Source: a virus
Length of the DNA: 62,193 nt
Direction: 5' to 3' (one strand)
Virus record (IMG/VR): IMGVR_UViG_3300027736_000047
Coordinates: 1-62,193 of that record
Shown: positions 1 through 9,629 of the stretch, piece by piece
How the letters are laid out: each line of letters begins with the position of its first letter
Numbering within the stretch: the stretch's first letter is position 1
Notes under the pieces: generated by a model
Databases searched by the model: none
What the model was told of the DNA's origin: nothing
The model's input: the letters and a program-made list of their open reading frames with translations, nothing else
Position numbers and translations under genes: made by a program

Positions 1-1002
1 GACGCACACGACATCATCACTATAAACCGTGCATACAACGAAATTAGCACTGATGTTGCAGACATCATTAACTACCACGCATCACCAGTAACGGTAATCG
101 TGGGTGCTAAAGCCTCTAACTTAGAAAAGGGCGCAAAGAAGGTTTGGGGCGGTCTTCCAAAAGACGCCCAAGTCTTCAACTTAGAAGGCGGTGCTCAAGG
201 TATAGACGGAGCCTTGAAGTATCTTGAACTTCTAAAAAGATCTATGCATGAACTTATGAACATTCCAGAAACTGCGCTTGGACAAGTTCAGCCCATTTCA
301 AATACTTCTGGTGTAGCACTTTCTATTCAGTATCAACCATTAATGAATCGTTATTCACAGAAGGTAGCCCAATACGGAAAGGGCTTAGAAAATATAAATG
401 CGTTAGTAATAAAGACTCTTGCAGTAAAAGAACCACAAACATTTATTTATAATCCAGATGTAGATGGACCAATTAAAGAGGGTCAATATCCACAACTAGA
501 CCCAAATGATTCAGTTACTTATATTAACTATGCACAATTTCCACAACCTTTACCACTTGATAAATTGATCGTGCTCAACGAGATCCAGACCAAGTTGGGT
601 ATGGGATTAGAGTCCAAAGAGGGTGCATTGCGTCAACTTGGCGAAGAATTTCCAGAAGAAAAATTGCTTGAAATTCGTGAGGAACTCATGGCCGATGCCC
701 AGGCTGATGGCGCTCTACAACTTGTTAAGATTCAAATTCAAAAACAGATTATGGATATGACAGGCATGATGCCTGGTCCTGATGGTAGTAGTGCAATTCC
801 AATGCAACCAACAGTCTTGGGAGATGGGGATGTAATGGGAGATGGAATGGAAGGCCCACAAGACCCAGATAATCCAATGAACCCTGCAAGTCAAGAGGCT
901 AAAGGCATGGAAGTTCAAGCCGAAGCAGAGATTAGAAACAAACTCGTCACTGATGCCTATGGAACAAAAATTCCACAAAGAAGGACAGTAGACAGAGATT
1001 AA
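1..1002 (+). CDS. Portal protein, 5'-truncated
   Basis: The frame is open from base 1, so the N-terminus lies outside the window; GTG at 100 is internal. The visible part reads like the C-terminal half of a dodecameric phage portal, the ring at the capsid vertex through which DNA is packaged and the tail joined. Support is the run SMHELMNIPETALGQ, followed by an SGVALSIQYQPL segment and a long helix, typical of the portal stem/crown, then an acidic Met/Pro-rich tail. Position before scaffold and major capsid genes agrees. The terminase large subunit, normally just upstream, is not in the window. Confidence 0.8.
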   Translation, partial: DAHDIITINRAYNEISTDVADIINYHASPVTVIVGAKASNLEKGAKKVWGGLPKDAQVFNLEGGAQGIDGALKYLELLKRSMHELMNIPETALGQVQPISNTSGVALSIQYQPLMNRYSQKVAQYGKGLENINALVIKTLAVKEPQTFIYNPDVDGPIKEGQYPQLDPNDSVTYINYAQFPQPLPLDKLIVLNEIQTKLGMGLESKEGALRQLGEEFPEEKLLEIREELMADAQADGALQLVKIQIQKQIMDMTGMMPGPDGSSAIPMQPTVLGDGDVMGDGMEGPQDPDNPMNPASQEAKGMEVQAEAEIRNKLVTDAYGTKIPQRRTVDRD

Positions 1003-1135
1003 TTAGAATTCTGATATAAAATTCAGAGTACAGCGAGACATACTTACTTTAATAGAGTGAAGTTGTATCGTTATAAATTAACGTGATACGCCGCAAGGCA
1101 TTCGGACAATGACCCAAGAAATATAGGTGATTACT

Positions 1136-1894
1136 ATGGAAAATGCAACACAAGATATGCAAGTAATGCAAGAAATTGCTGTTGCGGAAGCAGCAGCCGT
1201 AGTAGAAGCGAGTGGTGAGACCTCAGTGTACACAGTCGACGATCTTGCAAAAGCACGAGAGCAAGAGAAGTCTAAGTTGTACCCACAACTTGAAAAGATG
1301 AGAGAAGAACTTTCATCTCTACGAAAAGAAAAAGAAGAAGAAGCAGCACGTAGAGTTCAACTCGAATCAGCAAAACAAGTAGAAGAGTTGGCTATACAAA
1401 AAGCAAAGGAAGAAGAAGAACTTTCTTTTAAAGATCTCCTAAAAAAGAAGGAGCAAGAATTTCAGTCTCAAATAGAGGCTGAGCGTCTTGAAAGAGAACG
1501 TGCTTTTGCTCTTCTAGATCAGGAACGTAAGTTCCAAGAAGTAACAAACTATCGTTCATCACGGATCGAACAAGAACGGGACAATATTGTTCCTGAATTA
1601 ATTGATTTAGTTGATGGTAACAATTCCGATGAGATTGAACAGAGCATCGCAATGTTGAAAGAAAAATCTGTTCGAATTTTGTCATCCGCCCAACAGGCAA
1701 TGCAAAATGCAAGACAACAAATGGCAGGAACTAGGATTACTAATCCTGCCGCAGGACCCCTCGATAATGACTCGGACCAAAAAACGTACTCACCTGATTC
1801 GATCAGGGAAATGTCATTGGCGGATTATGCGAAACAAAGAGCCAAATTACTTGGCGCTGCAGCAAGCAATCGTGGTCAGGGACTGTTCGGTTAA
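1136..1894 (+). CDS. Capsid scaffold/assembly protein
   Basis: A 252-residue, strongly charged protein with a long Glu/Lys/Arg coiled coil (about residues 40-150) and a disordered Gln/Ala-rich C-terminal part ending in GQGLFG. This composition and its place between portal and major capsid gene fit a scaffolding protein that templates procapsid assembly and is then lost. I place the start at ATG 1136 because AGGTGA (1125-1130) sits 5 nt upstream; an in-frame GTG at 1127 overlaps that ribosome site and is less likely. No protease domain is seen. Confidence 0.7.
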   Translation: MENATQDMQVMQEIAVAEAAAVVEASGETSVYTVDDLAKAREQEKSKLYPQLEKMREELSSLRKEKEEEAARRVQLESAKQVEELAIQKAKEEEELSFKDLLKKKEQEFQSQIEAERLERERAFALLDQERKFQEVTNYRSSRIEQERDNIVPELIDLVDGNNSDEIEQSIAMLKEKSVRILSSAQQAMQNARQQMAGTRITNPAAGPLDNDSDQKTYSPDSIREMSLADYAKQRAKLLGAAASNRGQGLFG

Positions 1895-1928
1895 TCCCAA
1901 ACAACTACTAGGAAAGGACTTGACCTAA

Positions 1929-3059
1929 ATGGCAAGTGCAATTACAGGTACAGGCTCTCTCGCAGGAAGCCCAACCGCTTATTCAGGCAGCAACAGCAGC
2001 CTGAACCAAGCAATTCAAACAATCTGGTCGAAAGAAATTTTGTTCCAGGCAATGCCAATTCTTCGTTTCGAACAATTCGCAGTTAAGAAGACTGAACTAG
2101 GTGTAGCACCTGGTCTTCGTGTGAACTTCCTTCGTTACAAGAACTTCGCAATTGATCCAACTCCTCTTACAGAAGGCGTTCGTATGACAACAAACGCACT
2201 TACTGCAGAGCAAATCGCAATTACAGTTGCAGAGCACGGTTATGCCGTTGCTGTTTCTGAATTGCTTCTTAATGCATCATTTGATGATGTAATGGCTTCG
2301 GCATCTCGTCTTCTAGGTCGCCACATGGCACAGTACCTAGATGTACAAGCACGCAACACTCTCTCTGCTGCAACTTCAGCAGTCTTTGGATACAACCGTT
2401 CAGCACTACAAGGTGTTAACGATTGGTACAACGAAGGCACAGCAGCAACAGCAGTTGCAGAACTTGATGGTGGGTTTAACCTATCAACAGGTGCTGTAAA
2501 AGATGCCGCTCTTACCCTTGCTGGTAAGAACATCCCTCGTTTAGGCGAGACATACGTAATGTTCGTTCATCCAAAGCAGTCACGAGATATTCGTTCGAAC
2601 CCAGAGTTCATCGAAGTAACTAAGTACGCTGCTCCAGGTAACTTCATGTTAGGTGAAATCGGACGTCTGTATGACGTAGTATTTATCGAAACCACACAGG
2701 TTAGAAAAGTACTTGCTGCAGAAAGTTACGGAAACTACACCGCTAACGTTGGTGCTCCAGCAAATCAGTATGAAGTTCCTGTAAAGGCTAACACAGCCCC
2801 AGGACAAGGTGGTAACCCAGTATCTGCAGATTACACAGCAGAAAAAGGTTATTTCACTTCTGAGTCTGGTTGGACTGCAGACATCTATGAAGCAATCATG
2901 ATTGGTGACAATGCATTTGGTCACGCAATCTCACTCCCTGTTGAACTACGTGATGGTGGCGTTCTTGACTTCGGTCGTGAGCACGCTCTTGCTTGGTACG
3001 CAATTTGGGGTCTTGGCGTAATCACAGATCAAGCGATCTGTAAGGTTTACACCAACTAA
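1929..3059 (+). CDS. Major capsid protein, N4-gp56-like family
   Basis: This 376-residue protein forms the capsid shell. Recognisable N4-gp56 family features are an N-terminal region with WSKEILFQAMPILRFEQFA, a basic LRYKNF segment, the LTEGVRMTTNALTAEQI stretch and the helix with HMAQYLDVQARNTL. The C-terminal part (HALAWYAIWGLGV) is also typical. It follows scaffold and portal in the usual order. AGGAAAGGAC about 10 nt upstream serves as ribosome site. A perfect hairpin lies just after the stop. Alternating Ala/Gly-rich start is normal for the family. Confidence 0.88.
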   Translation: MASAITGTGSLAGSPTAYSGSNSSLNQAIQTIWSKEILFQAMPILRFEQFAVKKTELGVAPGLRVNFLRYKNFAIDPTPLTEGVRMTTNALTAEQIAITVAEHGYAVAVSELLLNASFDDVMASASRLLGRHMAQYLDVQARNTLSAATSAVFGYNRSALQGVNDWYNEGTAATAVAELDGGFNLSTGAVKDAALTLAGKNIPRLGETYVMFVHPKQSRDIRSNPEFIEVTKYAAPGNFMLGEIGRLYDVVFIETTQVRKVLAAESYGNYTANVGAPANQYEVPVKANTAPGQGGNPVSADYTAEKGYFTSESGWTADIYEAIMIGDNAFGHAISLPVELRDGGVLDFGREHALAWYAIWGLGVITDQAICKVYTN

Positions 3060-3076
3060 TTGATTTACCCTGATGT

Positions 3077-3107
3077 CTGGGAGCCATACTCCTTCTTTGG
3101 CTCCCAG
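3077..3107 (+). promoter_or_regulatory. Perfect hairpin after the capsid gene
   Basis: CTGGGAGCCA (3077-3086) and TGGCTCCCAG (3098-3107) pair over 10 bp around an 11-nt loop. No T-tract follows, so it is not a standard intrinsic terminator. It could protect the capsid mRNA 3' end, be a processing site, or attenuate readthrough into the next gene. The function is inferred; the pairing is seen. Confidence 0.6.
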
Positions 3108-3139
3108 CCATCAACAACTAACTTAGGAGAATAAATATC

Positions 3140-3511
3140 GTGGCAAATACACAAACAAGTCCGCTTGATGCAACAGGCAGAGCAGCGGAACAAGCAACAA
3201 AAAAGAATGCGTCAGAACTAAAGAAGCGTAAAGAAGAACTTTCTATCGCTACTCAAATTGAGGCGGAGAGTTTGGAAAAGGATGTATTCGATCCTAAAAA
3301 ACCAGACGTTCCTCTTGTTTTAGATGATATTGAAAATGTCGGAGTATCAACTGCTGGAGACTATGTAGTCATCCGCACAATTACTGACGTTGACGAGATG
3401 ACCTATGGAGTGGGTAATGTTTACACCTTTAAAGCAGGTGTTAAATATAGAGTTCCATCAAGTCTTGCAAATTATTTAGAACAACTTGGCTATATTTGGC
3501 GGCCTAACTAA
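3140..3511 (+). CDS. Small head-region protein, unrecognised
   Basis: A 123-residue protein with a charged helical N-terminal half (Lys/Glu-rich, about residues 15-50) and a C-terminal beta-like part with DYVVIRTITDVDEMTYG and YRVPSSLANYLEQLGYIWR. The C-terminal section resembles small head-decoration or head-completion proteins encoded after capsid genes, but I cannot name the family. GTG at 3140 is preceded by AGGAGA (3125-3130). It is followed by a strong terminator, so it probably ends the capsid transcript. Confidence 0.6.
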   Translation: MANTQTSPLDATGRAAEQATKKNASELKKRKEELSIATQIEAESLEKDVFDPKKPDVPLVLDDIENVGVSTAGDYVVIRTITDVDEMTYGVGNVYTFKAGVKYRVPSSLANYLEQLGYIWRPN

Positions 3512-3530
3512 ATTTAGCCCGTCGTTAATA

Positions 3531-3586
3531 GTCCGACTCTCAACTGGTTCCCGCCCTCCTCCCAGTTGGGAGTTGGACCTTTTTTT
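3531..3586 (+). terminator. Rho-independent terminator after head genes
   Basis: GTCCGACTCTCAACTGG (3531-3547) pairs with 3562-3578 over 17 bp with two G-U wobbles, followed by C and seven T. This is the clearest terminator in the window and separates the capsid transcript from the connector/fibre genes. Confidence 0.88.
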
Positions 3587-3644
3587 GCGCTGAATAAATT
3601 CTTAATACACGAGATGATTGGCATAGAATTTTAATGGAGGTTAT

Positions 3645-4700
3645 GTGGCTACGATTGCAAGCCTTGCGGATCGCTTAAGGTCTGAAATTGGGGATACCCC
3701 TAAATCTTTTGTCTACACCTTTACTACAGATGGCACTACTAATAGGTTTTTAGTCCCCTATTCTCCTCTTGATGGAGCAAACCTAATAGTAAATAAAAAT
3801 GGCATCGAGATCTCTGCGGATGTTGAAGTTGAAGAGGCAACTGGCTATCTTGTTTTTGATGATGTACCTGCTAATGGTGACGATATAATTGTTGCTGGAA
3901 ACTACTTTAGATACTTTACAACAAACGAAGTTCAATCTTACATAAACATAGCGTTTTTAGAACACTCAGCCTTCCACACCGATGCCTATGGTCGCAGTGT
4001 TAGTCTGCAGAATATTCCTACACTTGAAGAGTATCCCGTAGTTGTTTACGCATCAACTCTTGCTTTGTATGCTTTAGCAAATGATGCCGCTTTTGATATT
4101 AACGTCTTTGCTCCAGATGGGGTGACAATACCACGATCTGAAAGATACCAACAATTGATGCAAATGATTCAAACTAGAAAAGAACAATACAAAGAACTTT
4201 GTTCTCAACTTGGTATTGGTATGTTTAAGATTGATGTCTTTAGTTTTCGCAGAATTTCAAAGACTACTAATCACTACGTGCCAATTTTTCAACCACAAGA
4301 AATCGACGACCGTTCAGCCGCTACTCGTGTCCACCTGCCTACTCCTACCTACGGCAATGTGGAGACTCCAGTATCAGTTGTTACTCAGGATCTCTTTGTC
4401 TATGAGGGAGATGCCTACGAATTTACAATTGTTCTTGACTTTGAGGTAGATACCTATACTGCAAAATCCGAGATTCTTGGCGTAGGAATTCCTGGAGTTA
4501 TAGCAACTTTTACAATTACATTTCCAAATGTTGGTACAGCAGATGGAGCAGGTCTTCGTACTCTAAAATTAGCACTCACTGGAACACAGACACGTATGTT
4601 GCCTAGTACCTCTTATTATGATGTTCAGTTAACTAAAGACGGAGTTACCCACACATACGTTAGAGGAAAGATATTTAAGACTGAAGAGGTAACAGAATGA
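3645..4700 (+). CDS. Putative head-tail connector with C-terminal beta domain
   Basis: A 351-residue protein of two apparent parts. Residues 1-190 combine a short beta region (FTTDGTTNRFLVPY) with helices carrying YINIAFLEHSAF and ERYQQLMQMIQTRKEQY, which recalls neck/connector proteins. Residues 215-351 are beta-rich, with QDLFVYEGDAYEFTIVLDF and a C-terminal strand pattern (YYDVQLTKDGVTHTYVRGKI) like immunoglobulin-type domains of baseplate proteins. Start is GTG at 3645 with GGAGG 4 nt upstream; an overlapping ATG at 3643 is out of frame. It overlaps the next gene by 4 nt (ATGA). Confidence 0.5.
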   Translation: MATIASLADRLRSEIGDTPKSFVYTFTTDGTTNRFLVPYSPLDGANLIVNKNGIEISADVEVEEATGYLVFDDVPANGDDIIVAGNYFRYFTTNEVQSYINIAFLEHSAFHTDAYGRSVSLQNIPTLEEYPVVVYASTLALYALANDAAFDINVFAPDGVTIPRSERYQQLMQMIQTRKEQYKELCSQLGIGMFKIDVFSFRRISKTTNHYVPIFQPQEIDDRSAATRVHLPTPTYGNVETPVSVVTQDLFVYEGDAYEFTIVLDFEVDTYTAKSEILGVGIPGVIATFTITFPNVGTADGAGLRTLKLALTGTQTRMLPSTSYYDVQLTKDGVTHTYVRGKIFKTEEVTE

Positions 4701-5011
4701 GTCAGTACGTAAGACCAGGAACTACTGTTCCAATTGTAGTAAATGACGTAATCTTAATAACTACACCCTCTAGTACTCAGGACTTTGGAACAACTAGCGG
4801 TACCCTAGAGCCCCAGGCTCTAGCCTACGAACATACCCAAGGAGCAGTTAGTTCCTCTTGGATAATTACTCATAATTTAGGATTTAAACCTAACGTTACA
4901 GTTGTAGACTCTGGGGGTACAATATATGAAGGTGAAATAACTTATACTAATTCGAACTCACTTACGGTCTCGTTCTCCCAAGCCTTTTCAGGAAAAGCAT
5001 ATTTATCTTAA
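4697..5011 (+). CDS. Fibre-type beta-sandwich protein
   Basis: The 104-residue product ends with a domain often found at the C-terminus of phage fibres: SSSWIITHNLGFKPNVTVVD, then YTNSNSLTVSFSQAFSGKAYLS. The N-terminal half is low in structure-forming residues. As a free-standing gene beside the collagen-like fibre gene it may cap a fibre or act as a small receptor-binding subunit. The start ATG overlaps the previous stop by 4 nt, so the two are likely translationally coupled. Confidence 0.6.
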   Translation: MSQYVRPGTTVPIVVNDVILITTPSSTQDFGTTSGTLEPQALAYEHTQGAVSSSWIITHNLGFKPNVTVVDSGGTIYEGEITYTNSNSLTVSFSQAFSGKAYLS

Positions 5012-5024
5012 GGAGATAATGTAA

Positions 5025-7859
5025 ATGGCCCGTAAGTTTTTAACCCCGATTGATTTAAACAAATTAGAATTACAAAATGCAAGAATACAAAACTTAGCGA
5101 CCGCTCCAGCATCTCCCGTAGTTGGTCAAGTTTATTTTGACACAGTATTATTATATCTACGTACATGGAATGGCACTGCATGGATTAATGCAAGTCAAGG
5201 TTCTCAAGGAACTACTGGAGCACAAGGTACACAAGGTACCCTTGGTGCACAGGGAACTCTTGGAACACAAGGTGCGGTAGGTAGTCAAGGTACTGTTGGT
5301 TCACAAGGAGCAGTTGGCTCACAAGGTACAGTAGGTTCCCAAGGAACTGCTGGTGCACAAGGTTTAAACGGTTCTAATGGTGCTCAAGGTACACAAGGTA
5401 CCTTAGGTGCACAAGGTGCTGTAGGTTCTCAAGGAACTCAGGGAACTCTAGGTTCACAAGGTACTCAAGGAACTTTAGGTTCACAAGGTACACAAGGAAC
5501 TTTAGGCGCACAAGGTACTCAAGGAACATTAGGTGCTCAAGGTCTTGACGGAACTCAAGGTACTCAAGGTACTGAAGGTTCATTTGGTGGTATTACAGTT
5601 GAATATACCTTCAGTACTAGCACAACTATGTCAGACCCAGGCGATAATTTTGCTCGTTTCAATAATGCTGCATTAACCGCAGCGACCAGTCTTGCATTAG
5701 ACATTAACCCTTCTGATGGTAACTACGATGTCTCTAACTTCTTACAAACTATTGATGATTCAACATCTACTATTAAGGGTCACGTAAAAGTATCTAAGAA
5801 AAATAATACTTCTGTTTTTGCTCTTTATACAATTGCTAGTGTTGCTGATCAAACAGGTTGGTTTACTGTTGGCGTTGCTTATGTTTCTGGTAACGGAACC
5901 TTTAGCAATAACGATGAACTTCTATTTACATTTGCTCGTACTGGTGATGTCGGTGCTCAAGGAACCCAGGGAACAACTGGTTCTCAAGGCGTACAAGGAA
6001 CATTAGGTTCACAAGGAACTCAAGGTACCCTTGGATCTCAAGGTACTGTTGGATCTCAAGGAACTCAAGGTACTGTTGGTTCTCAAGGTACAGTTGGCTC
6101 ACAAGGAACTGTTGGTAGCCAAGGTACTCTTGGTGCACAAGGTGCAGTTGGTTCACAAGGAACTGTAGGTGCACAGGGAACTCAAGGTACTGATGGAACT
6201 CAAGGTGTACAAGGAAGTGTTGGTACTCAAGGAACCCAAGGTACTGTTGGATCTCAAGGCGTACAGGGAACTGTAGGTTCACAGGGAACCCAAGGAACTC
6301 TTGGAGCACAGGGAACTGTTGGTAGCCAAGGTACACAAGGAACTCTAGGTACTCAAGGTTTACAAGGTAAAGAAGGTAACTTTGGCGGTGTAACTGTTGA
6401 ATATGCATACAGTACAACCACCGCAATGTCAGACCCAGGTTCAACAAATATACGATTTAATAATGCATTTTTAGCATCTGCAACTCATCTTGTAATTGAT
6501 GATGAAGATGTAAATGCAACAAACATCTCTTCATATTTAGCAACTATTGATGACTCTACATCAACAATTAAGGGTCACGTAAAAGTATCTAAGAAATCTA
6601 ATGCGGCTGTATTTGCAATGTATGCAATCAACTCAATGGTTGATGACACAGGTTTCTTTAATTTAGATATTACATACTTATCTGGTGCTGGTTCTTTATC
6701 AAATACCGATGCAGTTCTTGTAACTTTTGCTCGTACTGGTGACGTTGGAGCCCAAGGTACTCAAGGTACACTCGGAGCCCAAGGCGTACAAGGTACAGTC
6801 GGATCTCAAGGAACCCAAGGAACTCTAGGAGCCCAAGGTACAACAGGCGCTCAAGGTACACAGGGCACAACAGGTACTCAGGGAACTGTTGGATCTCAGG
6901 GAACTCAAGGCGTACAAGGAACACTAGGAGCGCAGGGTACTCAAGGTACCCTTGGATCTCAAGGTACTGGTGGAATCCAAGGAACTGTCGGTTCACAGGG
7001 TACTGGTGGTACTCAAGGCGTACAAGGTACTTTAGGTACTCAAGGTGCTACTGGTGCTCAAGGCACACAGGGAACTCTTGGTGCACAGGGCGTACAAGGA
7101 ACTCTTGGAGCCCAAGGTACAACTGGTGCTCAAGGCACACAGGGAACTCTTGGTGCTCAAGGTGTTCAAGGAACACTAGGTGCTCAAGGTGTTCAAGGAC
7201 AATCTGATCGCTACAAGACAACCTCTACAACTACACGTTCAATTGCAGTAGCAAACAACGTAAGTTTTGTACTGGTTGATCCAAATCTTTCATACTCAGT
7301 AGGTCAAGACGTAGTAGTTGCTTACGATGTAAACAACAACATGTCTGCAACTGTAGTAAGTTACACAGCAAACACTGACACACTCGTCGTAAACGTTAAT
7401 GACGTTAGAGGTTCAGGAACATACTCTGCATGGTCAATTAACCTAGACGGTGCTACTGGTGTACAGGGTACAACTGGTGCACAAGGTACTCAAGGTACAT
7501 TAGGTACTCAAGGAACCCAGGGAACTCTTGGTGCTCAAGGTACACAAGGAACTGTAGGTTCACAAGGAACCCAAGGAACTCTTGGTGCTCAAGGTACACA
7601 AGGAACTCTTGGAACTCAAGGTACCTCTGGTCAACTTGGAACTTACGCAGAGACTATTACTCCAGTATCTCCATATTCAGCAACAACCTTTACAATTACA
7701 CACAGTCTTGGAACACGAGATGTGTTAGTAACTGTTCAAGACGCTACCTACAACGAAGTAGTTACTGATGTAGTTGCATCAACTACATCTGCTGTAACTA
7801 TCGGATTTGCAGTTGCTCCTGTTTCAGGTGAAACATACAGGGTAGTAGTTAAGGCTTAA
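5025..7859 (+). CDS. Collagen-like tail fibre protein (four Gly-X-Y blocks)
   Basis: 944 residues. Order: N-terminal fibre domain (1-57, with VVGQVYFDT and [10 protein letters not shown]), collagen block 1 (about 58-186), globular domain 1 (187-307), block 2 (308-450), globular domain 2 (451-571), block 3 (572-725), globular domain 3 (726-808), block 4 (809-868) and a C-terminal beta domain (869-944, [19 protein letters not shown]). Blocks are mostly [12 protein letters not shown] and GTV triplets with no proline, so the helix would be stabilised by Gln/Thr contacts rather than hydroxyproline. Globular domains 1 and 2 are paralogous (GG[IV]TVEY start, [11 protein letters not shown] end). The triplets are very rich in Thr, a possible O-glycosylation target given the glycosyltransferase cassette at 8.9-11.7 kb. 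Ribosome site AAGGAG precedes ATG 5025. Confidence 0.85.
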   Translation: MARKFLTPIDLNKLELQNARIQNLATAPASPVVGQVYFDTVLLYLRTWNGTAWINASQGSQGTTGAQGTQGTLGAQGTLGTQGAVGSQGTVGSQGAVGSQGTVGSQGTAGAQGLNGSNGAQGTQGTLGAQGAVGSQGTQGTLGSQGTQGTLGSQGTQGTLGAQGTQGTLGAQGLDGTQGTQGTEGSFGGITVEYTFSTSTTMSDPGDNFARFNNAALTAATSLALDINPSDGNYDVSNFLQTIDDSTSTIKGHVKVSKKNNTSVFALYTIASVADQTGWFTVGVAYVSGNGTFSNNDELLFTFARTGDVGAQGTQGTTGSQGVQGTLGSQGTQGTLGSQGTVGSQGTQGTVGSQGTVGSQGTVGSQGTLGAQGAVGSQGTVGAQGTQGTDGTQGVQGSVGTQGTQGTVGSQGVQGTVGSQGTQGTLGAQGTVGSQGTQGTLGTQGLQGKEGNFGGVTVEYAYSTTTAMSDPGSTNIRFNNAFLASATHLVIDDEDVNATNISSYLATIDDSTSTIKGHVKVSKKSNAAVFAMYAINSMVDDTGFFNLDITYLSGAGSLSNTDAVLVTFARTGDVGAQGTQGTLGAQGVQGTVGSQGTQGTLGAQGTTGAQGTQGTTGTQGTVGSQGTQGVQGTLGAQGTQGTLGSQGTGGIQGTVGSQGTGGTQGVQGTLGTQGATGAQGTQGTLGAQGVQGTLGAQGTTGAQGTQGTLGAQGVQGTLGAQGVQGQSDRYKTTSTTTRSIAVANNVSFVLVDPNLSYSVGQDVVVAYDVNNNMSATVVSYTANTDTLVVNVNDVRGSGTYSAWSINLDGATGVQGTTGAQGTQGTLGTQGTQGTLGAQGTQGTVGSQGTQGTLGAQGTQGTLGTQGTSGQLGTYAETITPVSPYSATTFTITHSLGTRDVLVTVQDATYNEVVTDVVASTTSAVTIGFAVAPVSGETYRVVVKA

Positions 7860-7862
7860 TAC

Positions 7863-8285
7863 GTGAGTAAAAAAGCACTCGTACCATTAAACCTGTTTGC
7901 AGGAGGTTCAACACCTACTGGTAGATATGTTGGAGATGCTTATTTTGATACATCTTTAGGACGTCTAAAGATTTATAACGGCTCTGTTTGGCTTGAATTT
8001 CTTCCTACAAGTCAAACAGAGGAAATTCTGTATATTGATGGTGGCTTATATAGCACAGCATCTTATGGAGCAACCTCTGACGGGGGTTATCCAGACTCAG
8101 ATTACACCTCTGAATATGATGGTGGTGGAGTATGGAGCACTGCTTTATATCCAGATGGTCCACCAATTGATTTTTATGATGGTGGAATTTTTTCTACAGT
8201 TTATACCGCAAGTTTAGATGCTGGAGCCTACAATACTGTTTATACTGAAACAGGAATTGATGCAGGAGTTGTACAACAACCGTAA
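7863..8285 (+). CDS. Small fibre-associated protein with DGG repeats
   Basis: A 140-residue protein whose N-terminal half (GDAYFDTSLGRLKIYNGSVW) matches the N-terminal domain of the preceding collagen-like fibre protein, pointing to a shared docking site. The C-terminal half carries four loose repeats built on Asp-Gly-Gly followed by a Tyr/Ser/Thr strand (IDGGLYSTASY, YDGGGVWSTALY, YDGGIFSTVY, LDAGAYNTVY). Start is GTG at 7863, three bases after the fibre stop. Probably a virion fibre component; no enzymatic motif is visible. Confidence 0.55.
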   Translation: MSKKALVPLNLFAGGSTPTGRYVGDAYFDTSLGRLKIYNGSVWLEFLPTSQTEEILYIDGGLYSTASYGATSDGGYPDSDYTSEYDGGGVWSTALYPDGPPIDFYDGGIFSTVYTASLDAGAYNTVYTETGIDAGVVQQP

Positions 8286-8318
8286 AAAGTTGCAAGTTAA
8301 AGATCTAGGAGATCATCA

Positions 8319-8897
8319 ATGTCAACACTAAGAATTCAATCTCGCAGAGGCACAGCAGCACAGTGGACTTCTGCAAATCCAATCCTGTTTTCTGGTGAAT
8401 CTGGATTTGAAACTGACACAGGTAAATTTAAAATTGGTGATGGTACAACTGCTTGGACTTCTCTTAATTATCAAAATATTAGTGGTGCTCAAGGAACCGC
8501 TGGTACACAAGGAACTTTAGGTACAACTGGTAGCCAGGGAACCCAGGGAACACAGGGTACTCAAGGTACTCAAGGTACTCAAGGTACTCAAGGTTCTCAA
8601 GGCATTGTTGGTAGCCAAGGAACAACTGGTACTCAAGGAACTTTAGGTACTCAAGGAACTGTTGGTGCTCAAGGTGCTGTTGGTAGCCAAGGAACTACTG
8701 GTACTCAAGGAACTTTAGGTACTCAAGGTACACTCGGTTCTCAAGGTACTACAGGTGCTGGTACACAGGGTACACAAGGTACTCAAGGAACTTTAGGTTC
8801 TCAAGGTGTACAAGGATCTGCAATTCAAGGTACGGCAGGAACTTCTCCTTCAGGAACAGCCTCAGTTTCAGATGTACTAATGCTTGGTGGAATGTAA
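8319..8897 (+). CDS. Short collagen-like fibre protein
   Basis: 192 residues. The N-terminal 48 residues (LRIQSRRGTAAQW, then GESGFETDTGKFKIGDGTTAW) form the domain that opens many phage fibres and hyaluronidase-type tail proteins. Residues about 53-170 are Gly-X-Y triplets ([12 protein letters not shown]). The C-terminus (SDVLMLGGM) resembles the end of the fibre gene at 28.2-28.8 kb (LVDTLMLMGG). ATG 8319 has AGGAG upstream. Its stop TAA directly abuts the stop of the opposite-strand gene with no base between. Confidence 0.75.
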   Translation: MSTLRIQSRRGTAAQWTSANPILFSGESGFETDTGKFKIGDGTTAWTSLNYQNISGAQGTAGTQGTLGTTGSQGTQGTQGTQGTQGTQGTQGSQGIVGSQGTTGTQGTLGTQGTVGAQGAVGSQGTTGTQGTLGTQGTLGSQGTTGAGTQGTQGTQGTLGSQGVQGSAIQGTAGTSPSGTASVSDVLMLGGM

Positions 8898-9629
8898 CTA
8901 AAGTAATTCTGTACTACCGTTATGAATTTGACTGTATTGCGCTGCCTCTAATAAAAACTTTATAGGTTTATACACCTGTGGTTTTACTGTATAGGTATTA
9001 AATTTTATTTGATTCTCTTCTTGTTTTATTCGAAAATTAAATATATACCAATCTATAGGGCAGTTAATTCCTTTAAATTCAACATCAGCAATAGTCTTTT
9101 CTGCACCCCGTCTACTAATTGCGTACCCAGCGCAAGACCACTGTTGATATGATTTACAAATATACTTTTCATTTAAGTCATGCTCAGATTCATTATAAGC
9201 AAACAAAGAATCATCAGGAACAAAAAGTGAAAAGAAATCCCATATAGGCATAAGTTCATTCATGTACATCTTAGCAATAACTTTAAAATTCTTACTAATA
9301 ACTATGTCGTCTTCAAAAATTATTAACACATCTTTATCAGATTCTAAAAACTTTTTATAAGCCAAGTAAGTACTTGCCCAAACTCCCACAACCCCAGAAC
9401 TTGGTGGAAAAGTTTCCCCTGGCTTACAAAAGTCAGTAACTGTATTTACTTTAAATTTAGGTGTTTGATTAACAAATGCTTCAGCCTTATCAGCGGTATT
9501 TAAGTATATAGTAGGGGAGCCAAGACGAGGCAAAAAAGACATAGATTTTAAAATGCCCTCATAAGATTTGTTTCTTAATCTATTTCCAGTATCAATATGA
9601 AAGACTTCAAAGCAGGCGTTATCTAACAC
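8898..9629 (-). CDS. Glycosyltransferase, GT25-like
   Basis: 243 residues. The segment VGVWASTYLAYKKFLESD followed by VLIIFEDDIVIS matches the GT25 pattern in which a helix ahead of the donor site leads into the Glu-Asp-Asp metal-binding motif (about residues 97-107). A later SCAGYAISRRGAEK segment also fits. GT25 includes LPS galactosyltransferases and the collagen hydroxylysine galactosyltransferases. It is the last gene of a leftward operon and overlaps the methyltransferase by 7 nt. Its neighbours on both sides are fibre genes, so the likely substrate is a fibre, but a host surface glycan is possible. Confidence 0.7.
   Translation of the reverse strand: MLDNACFEVFHIDTGNRLRNKSYEGILKSMSFLPRLGSPTIYLNTADKAEAFVNQTPKFKVNTVTDFCKPGETFPPSSGVVGVWASTYLAYKKFLESDKDVLIIFEDDIVISKNFKVIAKMYMNELMPIWDFFSLFVPDDSLFAYNESEHDLNEKYICKSYQQWSCAGYAISRRGAEKTIADVEFKGINCPIDWYIFNFRIKQEENQIKFNTYTVKPQVYKPIKFLLEAAQYSQIHNGSTELL

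Noticed and set aside
5374-6996. Long minus-strand open frames in the collagen-like region
   Set aside because: They are the complement of Gly-X-Y codons (leucine/glutamine-rich products), have no ribosome sites and follow the repeat, so they are shadows.
5196-7628. CRISPR-like or satellite DNA repeat array
   Set aside because: The DNA repeats are coding triplets of a collagen-like protein with varied third positions, no constant repeat/spacer lengths.
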